Origin: Oceanobacillus sp. Castelsardo
GTDB taxonomy: Bacteria > Bacillota > Bacilli > Bacillales > Amphibacillaceae
Length of the DNA: 64,000 nt
Direction of reading: 5' to 3'
Assembly: GCF_001659985.1 (NCBI RefSeq)
Contig: NZ_LYCS01000002.1
Span: forward strand, 1 to 64,000
A program made the position numbers and the translations under genes. The notes below the pieces were generated by a model that worked only from the letters and a program-made list of their open reading frames with translations, made no database searches and was not told where the DNA came from. Below, in pieces: positions 1-8,676 of this stretch (position 1 is the stretch's first letter; each line of letters starts with the position of its first letter).

Positions 1-280
1 ACCAACTAGCTAATGCGCCGCGGGCCCATCTGTAAGTGACAGCTTACGCCGCCTTTTAAACTTCTTATTATGCAATAAAAAGTATTATCCGGTATTAGCT
101 CACGTTTCCGCGAGTTATCCCAGTCTTACAGGTAGGTTGCCCACGTGTTACTCACCCGTCCGCCGCTCTTTCCACTACTTTCATCCCCAAAGGGATGGAA
201 GTAGCTTCCAGCGCTCGACTTGCATGTATTAGGCACGCCGCCAGCGTTCGTCCTGAGCCAAGATCAAACTCTCCAAAAAA
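1..280 (-). rRNA. rrs: 16S ribosomal RNA, 5' end (partial)
   Basis: The reverse complement starts with the conserved 16S 5' segment AGAGTTTGATCTTGGCTCAG (about 274-255) and continues through the V1 and V2 regions to the conserved segment GCGGCGCATTAGCTAGTTGG (about 21-2). The 5' boundary near 280 is estimated from the usual distance to AGAGTTTGATC. The gene runs off the left edge, so an rrn operon lies outside the window. The base after GATC in the classical forward-primer site is T rather than C or A. Confidence 0.97.
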
Positions 281-387
281 GTTTGTCAGAATGAACATCA
301 ATTCATTCTAATGTCTTAGCTTTTAGAAGTATTACCTTCTACTAATAATGAAAGAAAAACGAGTTTCTTTCTTGACATACTGGTTGT

Positions 388-408
388 TTTGTTCAGTTTT
401 CAAACAGC
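388..408 (-). promoter_or_regulatory. rrn leader boxA-like antitermination element
   Basis: Read on the minus strand this stretch gives TTTGAAAACTGAACAAAACA. It resembles the boxA-type leader sequence that sits between the promoters and 16S in Bacillus rrn operons and is bound by Nus factors. It lies about 110 bases upstream of the 16S 5' end. Assigned by sequence resemblance only. Confidence 0.6.
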
Positions 409-442
409 AAATTTTTATTACTTCCAAAGAAGCAACTTTTAT

Positions 443-471
443 ACTTTAGCATAATTAAAAATAAATGTCAA
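443..471 (-). promoter_or_regulatory. rrn promoter, proximal (P3)
   Basis: On the minus strand: TTGACA (471-466), 17-base spacer, TAAAGT (448-443) preceded by TGC, which makes an extended -10. It is the promoter nearest to 16S and has the best -35 of the three. Confidence 0.8.
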
Positions 472-522
472 CAACATTATTTACTCTGTGGGTTAATTTA
501 AGTTAATTATGCCAGGAAATTA

Positions 523-551
523 ATACTATCACTTTGTCGAATAAAAGTCAA
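523..551 (-). promoter_or_regulatory. rrn promoter, middle (P2)
   Basis: On the minus strand: TTGACT (551-546), 17-base spacer, TAGTAT (528-523). Its spacing equals that of the two flanking promoters, and it lies about 80 bases upstream of the proximal one. Confidence 0.7.
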
Positions 552-619
552 TAGAGTAAAACTTTTATATATTAACTCTTTTTATGAAGCAATTAATCGC
601 TTAAAGTGACCGTGAAAAT

Positions 620-648
620 ATAATACTATTTCCCATAAATAAAGTCAA
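620..648 (-). promoter_or_regulatory. rrn promoter, distal (P1)
   Basis: On the minus strand: TTGACT (648-643), 17-base spacer, TATTAT (625-620). First of three tandem sigma-A type promoters reading into 16S. It lies about 115 bases in front of the divergent secreted-protein gene. Confidence 0.75.
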
Positions 649-730
649 TAAAATTTATTATGGAAAAAACTTGCAATTAAAATTATATAAACGAACAAGT
701 GTATATGAATGTATATCAAAGCACAATCTA

Positions 731-760
731 AATAGTAGGAGAATAAATAGTAGGAGAATA
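731..760 (+). repeat. tandem 15-bp duplication carrying the ribosome binding site
   Basis: AATAGTAGGAGAATA occurs twice back to back, at 731-745 and 746-760, without mismatch. Each copy carries an AGGAG; the second is correctly placed for the ATG at 764, so the gene has two ribosome binding sites in series. Confidence 0.9.
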
Positions 761-763
761 AAA

Positions 764-1525
764 ATGACATTCTTAAAGTTAATATTAATTACTTTGTTAA
801 CAATCCAACCAACCTTAACTGCTAATGGCTTAGCAAAAGAAAAAGATGCCGTAATTATAAACACCTATCAAGCGGATGTTACTGGTGATGGTTTATTAGA
901 AGATATCGATTTAATGGGAGTTCCTTTCTCTAATAGTGGCGACTATTATCATAACGTATGGGCTGAGGTAAAAAGTAAAAACCGAGATAACGAAAGATGG
1001 CAAATTAATTATGGTGATGGTTACGAACCGCAAATTCAGTTTATTGATGCAAACCATGATAATGTGCAAGATATTTTATACCAGAGTTCTTCTGACAAAA
1101 AACATATGAGCAAACAAAAATTGCATACCTTTGCTTCCAATAAATTATTTGAAATTTCTCTTCCTAAACTTGATTATGTTTCCGGTAAATTTGCAGATGA
1201 TTACAGAGCAGACCTTAAAATAACGCCTAATGCAAAGCCCATACAAATAAATCTACAAAACCATTCCGATACTTACATCCAATCTGGTGTATACAGTATA
1301 GACGGTAAATTAAAAAAATCTAAATCTTTATTATTAAATGCTCCACACTACTATGAGGTTGTAAAATTAACTGATGATAAAGGCTATGGTTTACGGAGTT
1401 ATAAACGGGTAAGTGGTATTTCAAATGAAGACCATTTAGGCACGATAGAATCCTTATGGTATTACACCGATGGAAAATGGATTGTGCTGCAATCTGAATG
1501 GAAAGATTCAAATCGTTTAGATTGA
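764..1525 (+). CDS. secreted protein with calcium-loop-like repeats, function unknown
   Basis: 253 residues. The N-terminus is a signal peptide: Lys at 5, a hydrophobic run to about residue 20, and a likely cut after NGLA near residue 24. The mature part has two acidic loops resembling FG-GAP/VCBS or EF-hand-like calcium sites: DVTGDGLLED soon after the cut, and DANHDNVQD about 50 residues later. I recognise no catalytic motif. A longer in-frame start exists at 671, but 764 is preferred because AGGAG sits just upstream and the signal peptide begins there. The gene is transcribed away from the rrn promoters and ends at a terminator shared with leuS. It may bind an envelope ligand, but this is not established. 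Confidence 0.75.
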   Translation: MTFLKLILITLLTIQPTLTANGLAKEKDAVIINTYQADVTGDGLLEDIDLMGVPFSNSGDYYHNVWAEVKSKNRDNERWQINYGDGYEPQIQFIDANHDNVQDILYQSSSDKKHMSKQKLHTFASNKLFEISLPKLDYVSGKFADDYRADLKITPNAKPIQINLQNHSDTYIQSGVYSIDGKLKKSKSLLLNAPHYYEVVKLTDDKGYGLRSYKRVSGISNEDHLGTIESLWYYTDGKWIVLQSEWKDSNRLD

Positions 1526-1528
1526 ATG

Positions 1529-1570
1529 AGAAAAAGGATTTCTTCCCAATTTGGAAGAAATCCTTTTTCT
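1529..1570. terminator. bidirectional terminator between secreted protein and leuS
   Basis: Perfect 18-bp stem (1529-1546 with 1553-1570) around a 6-base loop. It has A-rich and T-rich flanks on both sides, so it can end both convergent transcripts. Confidence 0.9.
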
Positions 1571-1574
1571 TATA

Positions 1575-3995
1575 TTAGTTAGCCACAATGTTGACTAACT
1601 TTCCAGGAACCACGATTACTTTTCGAATCGTTTTTCCTTCTAACCATTTTTGGATTATTTCATCCTCAAGTGCTAATTTTTCAAGTTCATCTTTAGAAAT
1701 ATCTTTAGATACACTGATCTTAGAACGAACTTTCCCCAATACCTGAATAGCTACCTCGACCTCTTCTTCAATCATTTTTGACTCGTCATAAGTAGGCCAT
1801 GCTACATAAGCAATTGTGTTATTATTACCTAATTTTTCCCACAGTTCCTCAGATATATGCGGTGCAATTGGGGAAAGAAGCTTAATAAAACCTTCTACAT
1901 ATTCTTTTGGTAGCTTATCTGCTTTATAACCTTCGTTAACGAAAACCATCATTTGGGAAATGGCGGTATTAAAATGTAGATTTTCAAAGTCCACAGTTAC
2001 CTTTTTAACAGTTTCATTATAGACTTTATCTAGGTTAGGATTATTTTCATCAACAATTTTCTCTGACAATGTGCCATTATCATCATTTACAAATAAGCGC
2101 CATACACGATCCAAGAAACGTCTTGCTCCATCTAAACCATTTGTAGACCATGCTACAGATGCATCTAACGGACCCATAAACATTTCATATAATCTTAATG
2201 TGTCTGCCCCATGAGAGCTTACAATATCATCAGGGTTAACTACATTCCCTTTTGATTTACTCATTTTTTCGTTTCCTTCACCAAGAATCATTCCTTGGTT
2301 AAATAACTTCTGAAATGGTTCCTTAGTAGGGACTACACCAATGTCGTAAAGGAATTTATGCCAGAACCGAGCGTACAGTAAATGGAGTACAGCATGCTCT
2401 GCCCCACCTATATAAATATCCACTGGCATCCATTCTTTTAAAGCCTCATAGTCGGCTAATTTTTCTGAGTTGTTAGGGTCAACATAACGTAAGAAATACC
2501 ACGAACTTCCTGCCCACTGCGGCATTGTATTCGTTTCACGGCGCCCTTTCTTACCTGTTTCTGGATCTACCACATTAACCCAGTCTTCATTATTAGCAAG
2601 TGGAGACTCACCAGTTCCTGACGGTTTAATTTCAGACATTTTCGGTAATTCCAGTGGTAATTCCTCTTCCGGAACAGCTGACATTGTCCCATCTTCCCAA
2701 TGAATGATAGGAATTGGTTCACCCCAGTAACGTTGTCTAGCAAACAACCAGTCACGGAGACGGTACGTTATTTTCTTTTCACCTTTTCCATTTTCCTCTA
2801 GCCATTCAATTGCTTTTGTAATAGCTTCTTCTTTACTCAATCCATTTAAGAAATCAGAGTTCACATGTTCACCGTCACCAGTATATGCTTCTTTCGTGAC
2901 GTCGCCTCCTGCAACAACCTCTAGTATTGGCAGGTCAAATTTTTTGGCAAATTCATAGTCTCGTTCATCATGGGCTGGAACCGCCATAATCGCACCTGTT
3001 CCATAAGACATTAAAACATAATCCGCTACCCATATTGGGACTTTCTTATTATTTACTGGATTAATCGCATATGCACCTGTGAAAACACCAGTTTTGTCTT
3101 TAGCTAAATCGGTACGTTCTAAATCTGATTTTTTTTGAACTTCGTCTAAATACGCTTCAACCTGCCCTTTTTGATCAACGGTAGCAATTTCCTTAACATA
3201 TGGATGCTCTGGTGCTAGTACTGCATATGTTGCTCCAAACAGAGTATCCGGTCGAGTCGTAAAGACAACAAAATCTTTTTCAGCATGACCATCAATCTTA
3301 AATGTTACTTCAGCACCTTCTGACTTCCCGATCCAGTTACGTTGCATTTCTTTTAGACTTTCCGGCCAATCTAGGTCATCTAAGTCTTCCAATAAACGGT
3401 CAGCATAAGCAGTAATTCGAAGCATCCACTGCTTCATCGGCTTACGAATTACTGGGTGGCCTCCTCGTTCACTCTTACCATCGATTACTTCCTCATTTGC
3501 AAGTACTGTTCCTAGGGCTGGACACCAGTTTACTGGTACTTCATCTATATAAGCAAGCCCTTTTTCATATAATTTAAGGAAAATCCATTGCGTCCATTTA
3601 TAATAGTTAGGATCAGTCGTATTGATTTCACGATCCCAATCATAAGAGAAGCCAAGTTCTTGGATTTGTCGTTTAAACGTTTGAATGTTCTTTTCTGTGA
3701 ATTCTGCTGGACTATTTCCTGTATCAATCGCATATTGCTCAGCCGGCAGCCCAAAAGCATCCCACCCCATCGGATGAAGCACTTCATACCCTTGCATACG
3801 CTTCATACGTGATAATATATCTGTTGCTGTATACCCTTCAGGGTGTCCTACGTGAAGCCCTGCTCCCGATGGATATGGAAACATATCTAATGCGTAAAAT
3901 TTCTCTTTTTTAGAATATGTATCTGTTTTAAATGTTTTATTTTCTTCCCAATAGGTTTGCCATTTCTTCTCAATACTCCGATGATCAAAACTCAA
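1575..3995 (-). CDS. leuS: leucyl-tRNA synthetase
   Basis: 806 residues, the usual length for Bacillus LeuS. It charges tRNA-Leu with leucine in the cytoplasm. The class I signature HVGH is at residues 48-51 and KMSKS near residue 575; the central part carries the CP1 editing domain. The start is a TTG at 3995 giving [16 protein letters not shown], the usual N-terminus. AAGGAGGAAA lies just upstream. An ATG at 4037 would lie inside the T-box terminator and is rejected. The gene stands alone behind a leucine T-box and ends at the shared terminator at 1529. Confidence 0.98.
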   Translation of the reverse strand: MSFDHRSIEKKWQTYWEENKTFKTDTYSKKEKFYALDMFPYPSGAGLHVGHPEGYTATDILSRMKRMQGYEVLHPMGWDAFGLPAEQYAIDTGNSPAEFTEKNIQTFKRQIQELGFSYDWDREINTTDPNYYKWTQWIFLKLYEKGLAYIDEVPVNWCPALGTVLANEEVIDGKSERGGHPVIRKPMKQWMLRITAYADRLLEDLDDLDWPESLKEMQRNWIGKSEGAEVTFKIDGHAEKDFVVFTTRPDTLFGATYAVLAPEHPYVKEIATVDQKGQVEAYLDEVQKKSDLERTDLAKDKTGVFTGAYAINPVNNKKVPIWVADYVLMSYGTGAIMAVPAHDERDYEFAKKFDLPILEVVAGGDVTKEAYTGDGEHVNSDFLNGLSKEEAITKAIEWLEENGKGEKKITYRLRDWLFARQRYWGEPIPIIHWEDGTMSAVPEEELPLELPKMSEIKPSGTGESPLANNEDWVNVVDPETGKKGRRETNTMPQWAGSSWYFLRYVDPNNSEKLADYEALKEWMPVDIYIGGAEHAVLHLLYARFWHKFLYDIGVVPTKEPFQKLFNQGMILGEGNEKMSKSKGNVVNPDDIVSSHGADTLRLYEMFMGPLDASVAWSTNGLDGARRFLDRVWRLFVNDDNGTLSEKIVDENNPNLDKVYNETVKKVTVDFENLHFNTAISQMMVFVNEGYKADKLPKEYVEGFIKLLSPIAPHISEELWEKLGNNNTIAYVAWPTYDESKMIEEEVEVAIQVLGKVRSKISVSKDISKDELEKLALEDEIIQKWLEGKTIRKVIVVPGKLVNIVAN

Positions 3996-4020
3996 AATAA
4001 TTTCCTCCTTATTTATGCAA

Positions 4021-4280
4021 TAAAAAAAGCCACTCATCCCTTAAATCAGGGACGAGAAGCTTGGCTTTTCCCGCGGTACCACCCAAATTAACGTACAAAT
4101 GGTTTAACGTTCACTTTAGTCTTTAACGCAGAGTTACGGCAGGGACTACTAATAAATTCGCACCCGCAACAAAGAAGGTGAGTTCATAAAGTTTTAAGCG
4201 ATAGTTTCCACCAACCACTACCTCTCTATGCCTTAAAAACAGTTACTACTAATCCCTCTTTTAGTTATTGTCATATTATA
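4021..4280 (-). promoter_or_regulatory. leucine T-box leader of leuS
   Basis: The minus strand contains the T-box antiterminator sequence GGGTGGTACCGCGG (about 4085-4072) followed by a terminator hairpin whose arms hold AAAAGCCA and TGGCTTTTTTT. The stem I region has the specifier context GAACTCACC, with specifier codon CTC (leucine) at 4182-4180. By family knowledge, uncharged tRNA-Leu stabilises the antiterminator and turns leuS on. Confidence 0.96.
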
Positions 4281-4285
4281 TCGAA

Positions 4286-4314
4286 ATTATAAAGAATAGT
4301 ACCATCTTTGTCAA
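4286..4314 (-). promoter_or_regulatory. leuS promoter
   Basis: On the minus strand: TTGACA (4314-4309), 17-base spacer, TATAAT (4291-4286). A perfect consensus sigma-A promoter placed directly upstream of the T-box leader. Confidence 0.9.
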
Positions 4315-4447
4315 TACATTCAAAATATATACTTATATGCTAAAATATATGGTGGAGCGAGTAATTGGAGCCCAGGAATAGAATATTTATACTTTCTATT
4401 CTGCCAGGTAATGGTACGAAATTAATGAGTTACAGTGAGGCGATAAT

Positions 4448-5014
4448 ATGTTAGAAGGAATTCTTAAGTTTTCTCATCATTTATTAGAATCATCCGTTTG
4501 TGAAGGCGAACTAGTGATTGACGCAACATGCGGAAATGGAAATGATACGCTTTTTTTGAGTAAATTAGTTGGAAAAAATGGCCATGTCCTAGCTTTTGAT
4601 ATTCAAGAAAAGGCTATTGTAAATACAAGAGAAACATTAATAAATAATGGAATTTCTAATGTTTCTCTTATTCATGACAGTCATGCCAATCTCAAGGATT
4701 ATTTGTTGAAAGAGGAAAATCAAACAATAGGTGGTGCTATTTTCAACCTTGGCTATTTACCTAGAAGTGACAAAAAAGTTATAACAAAGCCTGAATCAAC
4801 AATTACTGCCATCGATACTATGATTAATTCCTTAAAACAAAATGGGTTAATTGTTTTAGTCGTTTACCATGGACATGAAGGTGGTAAAGAGGAAAAAGAA
4901 GCAATATTGAAACATGCAATTAAGTTAGATCAAAAAGAATATAATGTTTTACAATATGGGTTTATTAATCAAAAAAATAATCCACCATTTATTATCGCAA
5001 TACAAAAAAAGTGA
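4448..5014 (+). CDS. mnmM: tRNA (mnm5s2U34) methyltransferase MnmM (YtqB)
   Basis: 188 residues, class I SAM-dependent methyltransferase. Motif I is VIDATCGNGNDT at residues 23-34, the acidic SAM-ribose residue is in FDIQEKA near 50, and the catalytic-region signature NLGYLPRSDK is at 100-109, followed by YHGHEGG. These match the YtqB family, long annotated as putative rRNA methylase and more recently assigned to the last methyl transfer making mnm5(s2)U34 in Gram-positive tRNAs. It follows leuS divergently, as in B. subtilis, but without the radical-SAM gene ytqA that I recall as its neighbour there. A candidate extended -10 (TGCTAAAAT, 4338-4346) lies upstream. Confidence 0.88.
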   Translation: MLEGILKFSHHLLESSVCEGELVIDATCGNGNDTLFLSKLVGKNGHVLAFDIQEKAIVNTRETLINNGISNVSLIHDSHANLKDYLLKEENQTIGGAIFNLGYLPRSDKKVITKPESTITAIDTMINSLKQNGLIVLVVYHGHEGGKEEKEAILKHAIKLDQKEYNVLQYGFINQKNNPPFIIAIQKK

Positions 5015-5046
5015 GATGTAACTTTATTTTTCATCTCACTTTTTTT
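5004..5046. terminator. bidirectional terminator mnmM/ytpB
   Basis: Stem GTGAGATG (5011-5018) with CATCTCAC (5032-5039), extended by A7 on the left and T7 on the right. The mnmM stop codon lies inside the left arm. Confidence 0.9.
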
Positions 5047-5052
5047 AAAACT

Positions 5053-6129
5053 TTATCCCACTCGATGACTTTTATTAAATTTATAGTACATTTTTGTATT
5101 CCAGTGAAAGAACCTTGCTGTCATTCCACTATATTCTAATAATGCCTTTTTAATTTTTTCTCCACTATGCAACGTCTTTACTTTTTCGTCTCCTAAATAG
5201 AGCCCAACTAATCCACGGTATACCATTCTATGGAATGATAAATGAGGTAAGGTTTGAATTCTTTCTTCCGTTTGTTTTATAAAATAAACAAAACGCTCTT
5301 TCATCTCTTCATCATCTTTATAGAAACTACAAAAGTTTAAGTCCCCCTCCACTAAATCCTCCTTTTGATCGATGAAATAATCTAATAAGATATGTAAACC
5401 TTGCATATACGGAAAGTAACTTTGAAATATTTTGTTAGCAAGTTCCTTACTCATCCCCCCTGCCATTGCATAAGAAACGATACAAAACAATCCCAACGTA
5501 GAGCCTGTAGCGGCTGCAAATTCATACCAATTCAATGTTGGTGTTTTGTTCTTATTAGTATTAAACCATTTTGTTAGCCTTGGCACACGTTCATTCAATT
5601 GCACATGTTTATGAATTTGTAGTGATGCATACATGGATTCGAGTCTATTTAATTGTTCGTGAATGATTTCCATATTATCTATAGAGAGAAGTGCTTGTTG
5701 ACATGTTTGAACTAGCTCATTTAAATAATCCCCATCGTTTTGGTCTTCTCGCAATTTGTAATAATTTTTACCTTTATTTCCTGGGGTTATAGCATCTTCC
5801 ATAGATAAATGTAAAAGTTCAAAATCATTTGGATCAAGCGATGTACTTCGATCACATAAATTATCCAAATAATCACTTATCGTTTGATAGGCTACGATAA
5901 ATCGTAATGCTACCTTCCATTTATCTCCAGCAAGAAGAGAGAACACTGCTCCCCCTAAACAATGAAACCTTTTCGAATGAATACTATTTAATGCTTGTGT
6001 TCTCAACTCTTTATTCGGTATTTGTTTAGCCAATGTTTCCCATTTGAATAGCTCTGCATTTACAGCAGGAAATATTTTCAGGTAGACGATTGTCATTAAG
6101 CTTAAAGAACTAGTTGGTATATAAGACAA
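5053..6129 (-). CDS. ytpB: tetraprenyl-beta-curcumene synthase-type terpene synthase YtpB
   Basis: 358 residues, DUF2600 family. In B. subtilis YtpB cyclises tetraprenyl diphosphate to tetraprenyl-beta-curcumene, a step towards sesquarterpenes found in spores. The likely metal-binding acidic motif DYLDNLCD is at residues 86-93, in a largely helical protein with no signal peptide. The start is TTG at 6129; GGAGG stands about 9 bases upstream and no better ATG is near. It is a single gene between mnmM and ytoA, with a convergent terminator to mnmM. Function is by family. Confidence 0.88.
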   Translation of the reverse strand: MSYIPTSSLSLMTIVYLKIFPAVNAELFKWETLAKQIPNKELRTQALNSIHSKRFHCLGGAVFSLLAGDKWKVALRFIVAYQTISDYLDNLCDRSTSLDPNDFELLHLSMEDAITPGNKGKNYYKLREDQNDGDYLNELVQTCQQALLSIDNMEIIHEQLNRLESMYASLQIHKHVQLNERVPRLTKWFNTNKNKTPTLNWYEFAAATGSTLGLFCIVSYAMAGGMSKELANKIFQSYFPYMQGLHILLDYFIDQKEDLVEGDLNFCSFYKDDEEMKERFVYFIKQTEERIQTLPHLSFHRMVYRGLVGLYLGDEKVKTLHSGEKIKKALLEYSGMTARFFHWNTKMYYKFNKSHRVG

Positions 6130-6324
6130 TCCTTTTCCTCCGTTCTTTTTTCCAGAGAAAAAAGTGTAAACTTCCTTCTCCTACATAAGTTCAATCGAAG
6201 CATTCGCTCAACCTAATGGCGAACATCACGATTTTTAACCACACTTATTTTGTTATTTGCTATACTCATTATATCAACATTGACGAACAGATTAAAATTT
6301 ATAACATATTAGGGGGAGCATAGG

Positions 6325-6843
6325 ATGATAGGAGAATACATGGGAAATAAACCGAAAATTCATGATTCCGCATTTATCGCAAAAAATGCGGTCATCATTG
6401 GTGATGTTACAATTGAGGAAGAAACTAGTATATGGTTCCATACCGTTATCCGCGGGGATGTTGCACCAACGTATATTGGTAAACGTGTAAGTATTCAAGA
6501 TCTATCTATGTTACATCAAAGTCCGAACATGCCATTAATAGTAGAGAATGATGTTACAGTTGGACATCAAGTTACACTACATTCTGCAATTATTAGAAAA
6601 AATGCTTTAATTGGAATGGGATCTATTATTTTGGATGGAGCAGAAATTGGAGAAAATGCTTTTGTAGGTGCTGGTAGTCTAGTTCCTCCAGGAAAGAAAA
6701 TACCGCCGAATACACTCGTAATGGGGCGCCCAGCAAAAATCGTCCGCGAACTAACAGAAGAAGATTACCAAGAAATGGAACGTGTTAGAAAGTCTTATGT
6801 TGAAAAAGGGAAATATTATAAGGAAAATACCGACTTAGGATAA
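6325..6843 (+). CDS. ytoA: gamma-carbonic anhydrase-like hexapeptide protein YtoA
   Basis: 172 residues, left-handed beta-helix of hexapeptide repeats (such as IIGDVTI, AIIRKNALIGMGSIIL) as in trimeric gamma-class carbonic anhydrase homologues. IRGDVAP, IQDLSMLHQSP, VGHQVTLHSA and GMGSII are the family landmarks, with the metal-ligand histidines in HQ, GHQ and LHS. Enzymatic activity in Bacillus is unproven. The start at 6325 has AGGGGG upstream and aligns with my memory of B. subtilis YtoA; an internal ATG at 6340 is also possible. C-terminus is a charged helix. Confidence 0.88.
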   Translation: MIGEYMGNKPKIHDSAFIAKNAVIIGDVTIEEETSIWFHTVIRGDVAPTYIGKRVSIQDLSMLHQSPNMPLIVENDVTVGHQVTLHSAIIRKNALIGMGSIILDGAEIGENAFVGAGSLVPPGKKIPPNTLVMGRPAKIVRELTEEDYQEMERVRKSYVEKGKYYKENTDLG

Positions 6844-6850
6844 CAAAACA

Positions 6851-6910
6851 AAAAAGTCACCTAGTTGAAATGCACCTAACTTATTGGTCATCTCTTCTAC
6901 GTGACTTTTA
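6851..6910. terminator. long-loop terminator between ytoA and metK
   Basis: AAAAAGTCAC (6851-6860) pairs with GTGACTTTT (6901-6909) across about 40 bases. Weaker than other terminators here because of the loop, but it is the only candidate between these convergent genes. Confidence 0.5.
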
Positions 6911-6912
6911 CT

Positions 6913-8106
6913 CTATTTTATGATAGCTATTAATTCTTCTACTTTATCTGTTCTTTCCCACGGAAATTGAATATCTGTTCTACCAAAATGTCCATATGCT
7001 GCTGTATTTTTGAAAATTGGTTTTCTCAAATCAAGCATATTAATAATACCCGCTGGACGTAAATCAAAGATTTGTCGAACAGCGTTTACTAAATCCATTT
7101 CCGAAACTTTCCCTGTATCAAACGTATCAATGGAAATAGAGACAGGTTCCGCAACACCGATAGCATAAGCTAATTGAACTTCACAAGATTTCGCAAGTCC
7201 CGCTGCCACGATATTTTTCGCTACATAACGAGCAGCATATGCAGCCGAACGGTCCACTTTTGTCGAATCTTTTCCACTAAATGCTCCCCCACCATGTCTT
7301 GCATATCCACCATACGTATCGACTATAATTTTTCTACCAGTTAAACCAACGTCGCCCTGTGGTCCCCCAACAACGAATCTACCGGTTGGATTAATAAAGT
7401 ATTTAGTGTGATCATCTAGTAATTCTTCAGGCACTATAGGGAGTATTACTTGTTCTTTCAAGTCTTTTTCAATTTGTACTTGAGTTACTTCAGGATGATG
7501 CTGTGTAGAAATAACAATCGTGTCAATGCGGACCGGATTATTGTTTTCATCGTATTCAATGGTAACTTGTGTCTTACCGTCCGGACGCAAATAATCTACT
7601 ATATTATCTTTACGAACATCCGCTAAACGTTTGGATAATTTATGTGCTAAGGAGATTGGTAAAGGCATAAGTTCCTCTGTCTCATCACAAGCAAAACCAA
7701 ACATTAATCCTTGATCTCCCGCTCCAATTGCAGAAATTTCCTCATCGCTCATTGTACCTTCACGGGCTTCTAACGCTTTGTCTACTCCCATTGCAATATC
7801 AGGAGATTGTTCATCTATCGCTGTTAAAACAGCACAAGTATCTGCATCAAATCCATATTTAGCTCTTGTGTATCCAATCTCTTTTACTGTTTTTCTTACA
7901 ATTGCTGGGATGTCTACATAGGTACTAGTAGTAATTTCACCGGCCACTAATACGAGACCGGTAGTTACAGTAGTCTCACAAGCAACTCTTGCATTGGGAT
8001 CATTTTTAATAATTTCATCTAATATAGCATCTGAAATTTGATCTGACATTTTATCTGGATGCCCTTCTGTTACAGATTCAGATGTAAATAAACGATTTTC
8101 GGCCAT
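6913..8106 (-). CDS. metK: S-adenosylmethionine synthetase
   Basis: 397 residues from the chosen start. It makes SAM from methionine and ATP as a cytosolic oligomer. Visible family motifs are [17 protein letters not shown] near the N-terminus, [12 protein letters not shown] around 120, and the P-loop-like [19 protein letters not shown] around 260. The codon at 8106 ([10 protein letters not shown]) is preferred over the upstream ATG at 8115: the AGGAG is only about 3 bases from 8115, and homologues begin close to MA-NR-LFTSE. The gene is monocistronic behind a SAM riboswitch, so it is expected to fall when SAM is plentiful. Confidence 0.97.
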   Translation of the reverse strand: MAENRLFTSESVTEGHPDKMSDQISDAILDEIIKNDPNARVACETTVTTGLVLVAGEITTSTYVDIPAIVRKTVKEIGYTRAKYGFDADTCAVLTAIDEQSPDIAMGVDKALEAREGTMSDEEISAIGAGDQGLMFGFACDETEELMPLPISLAHKLSKRLADVRKDNIVDYLRPDGKTQVTIEYDENNNPVRIDTIVISTQHHPEVTQVQIEKDLKEQVILPIVPEELLDDHTKYFINPTGRFVVGGPQGDVGLTGRKIIVDTYGGYARHGGGAFSGKDSTKVDRSAAYAARYVAKNIVAAGLAKSCEVQLAYAIGVAEPVSISIDTFDTGKVSEMDLVNAVRQIFDLRPAGIINMLDLRKPIFKNTAAYGHFGRTDIQFPWERTDKVEELIAIIK

Positions 8107-8260
8107 TAGGCTCATTCTCTCCTTTAAATATGTTACGGAACTCTTTTCATTCTAATAGATTAAAGAACTTCTTTAAAATTAATTTTATATTCTATTTAGA
8201 AGCATTGGAGAAGCCATTACTATTTATACAATAAAAGGAACTATTTCTTCTTTAAAAGCA

Positions 8261-8293
8261 AAAAATCCCTAACCTACATTGAGGAAAGGGTGC
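8261..8293 (-). terminator. riboswitch-controlled terminator of metK leader
   Basis: On the minus strand CCCTTTCCT-CAATGT-AGGTTAGGG is followed by ATTTTTT: a hairpin with a small TT/TT internal loop and a U-run. It lies immediately after the SAM aptamer, where the expression platform is expected. Confidence 0.8.
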
Positions 8294-8302
8294 GGTCCTT
8301 TC

Positions 8303-8413
8303 ACTCTTATTGTTCAAGGAATGATCCTTGCTTCAGGTGAGCACCTTTTCACAAGCGTGTGAGGTTGCTGGGCTTCATAGGGTCTGTCCCTCCACCAACT
8401 CGAAATAAGAGAG
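8303..8413 (-). promoter_or_regulatory. SAM-I riboswitch (S-box)
   Basis: On the minus strand CTCTTATTTCGAG opens the P1 stem and is closed by CAATAAGAG. Between them are the S-box landmarks GGTGGAGGGA, GACCCTATGAAGCCC, GCAACC and AAGGTGC-TCACCTG-AGCAAGG. It controls metK by SAM-induced termination, as known for the family. Confidence 0.97.
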
Positions 8414-8429
8414 TTTCCGTTCAGTGTTT

Positions 8430-8458
8430 ATGGTAACGAAATGTGTGATTAATGTCAA
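8430..8458 (-). promoter_or_regulatory. metK promoter
   Basis: On the minus strand: TTGACA (8458-8453), 17-base spacer, TACCAT (8435-8430), directly upstream of the S-box. Confidence 0.75.
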
Positions 8459-8475
8459 TAACTTTTATCACACAT
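8441..8475. repeat. 9-bp inverted repeat flanking the metK -35
   Basis: ATGTGTGAT (8441-8449) and ATCACACAT (8467-8475) are perfect inverted arms 17 bases apart. They bracket the -35 hexamer of the metK promoter (8453-8458). Possible operator; no factor identified. Confidence 0.6.
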
Positions 8476-8568
8476 ACGATGAAAGAAATAAAATTTTCTA
8501 AACAAAAATTAATTATTTTTTTTATCCTAACCTTTAGCAAATTCAACTAAAATTAACTTCAAATAGTA

Positions 8569-8596
8569 TGGACTATTTTTATATATGTGTTATACT
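8569..8596 (+). promoter_or_regulatory. candidate pckA promoter
   Basis: TGGACT (8569-8574), 16-base spacer, TATACT (8591-8596) preceded by TGT, an extended -10. It lies 80 bases upstream of the pckA start codon. Confidence 0.55.
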
Positions 8597-8676
8597 AATA
8601 ATCGAATTAAACGAAAAATATGATTTTTTATTATTTTCATTAGGATGTAATTAATTATAAAGCGGGGGAATTTTTT

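Noticed and set aside
4326-4447. Possible riboswitch in the mnmM leader
   Set aside because: Only a short AATAGAA/TTCTATT hairpin is seen; no conserved aptamer block.
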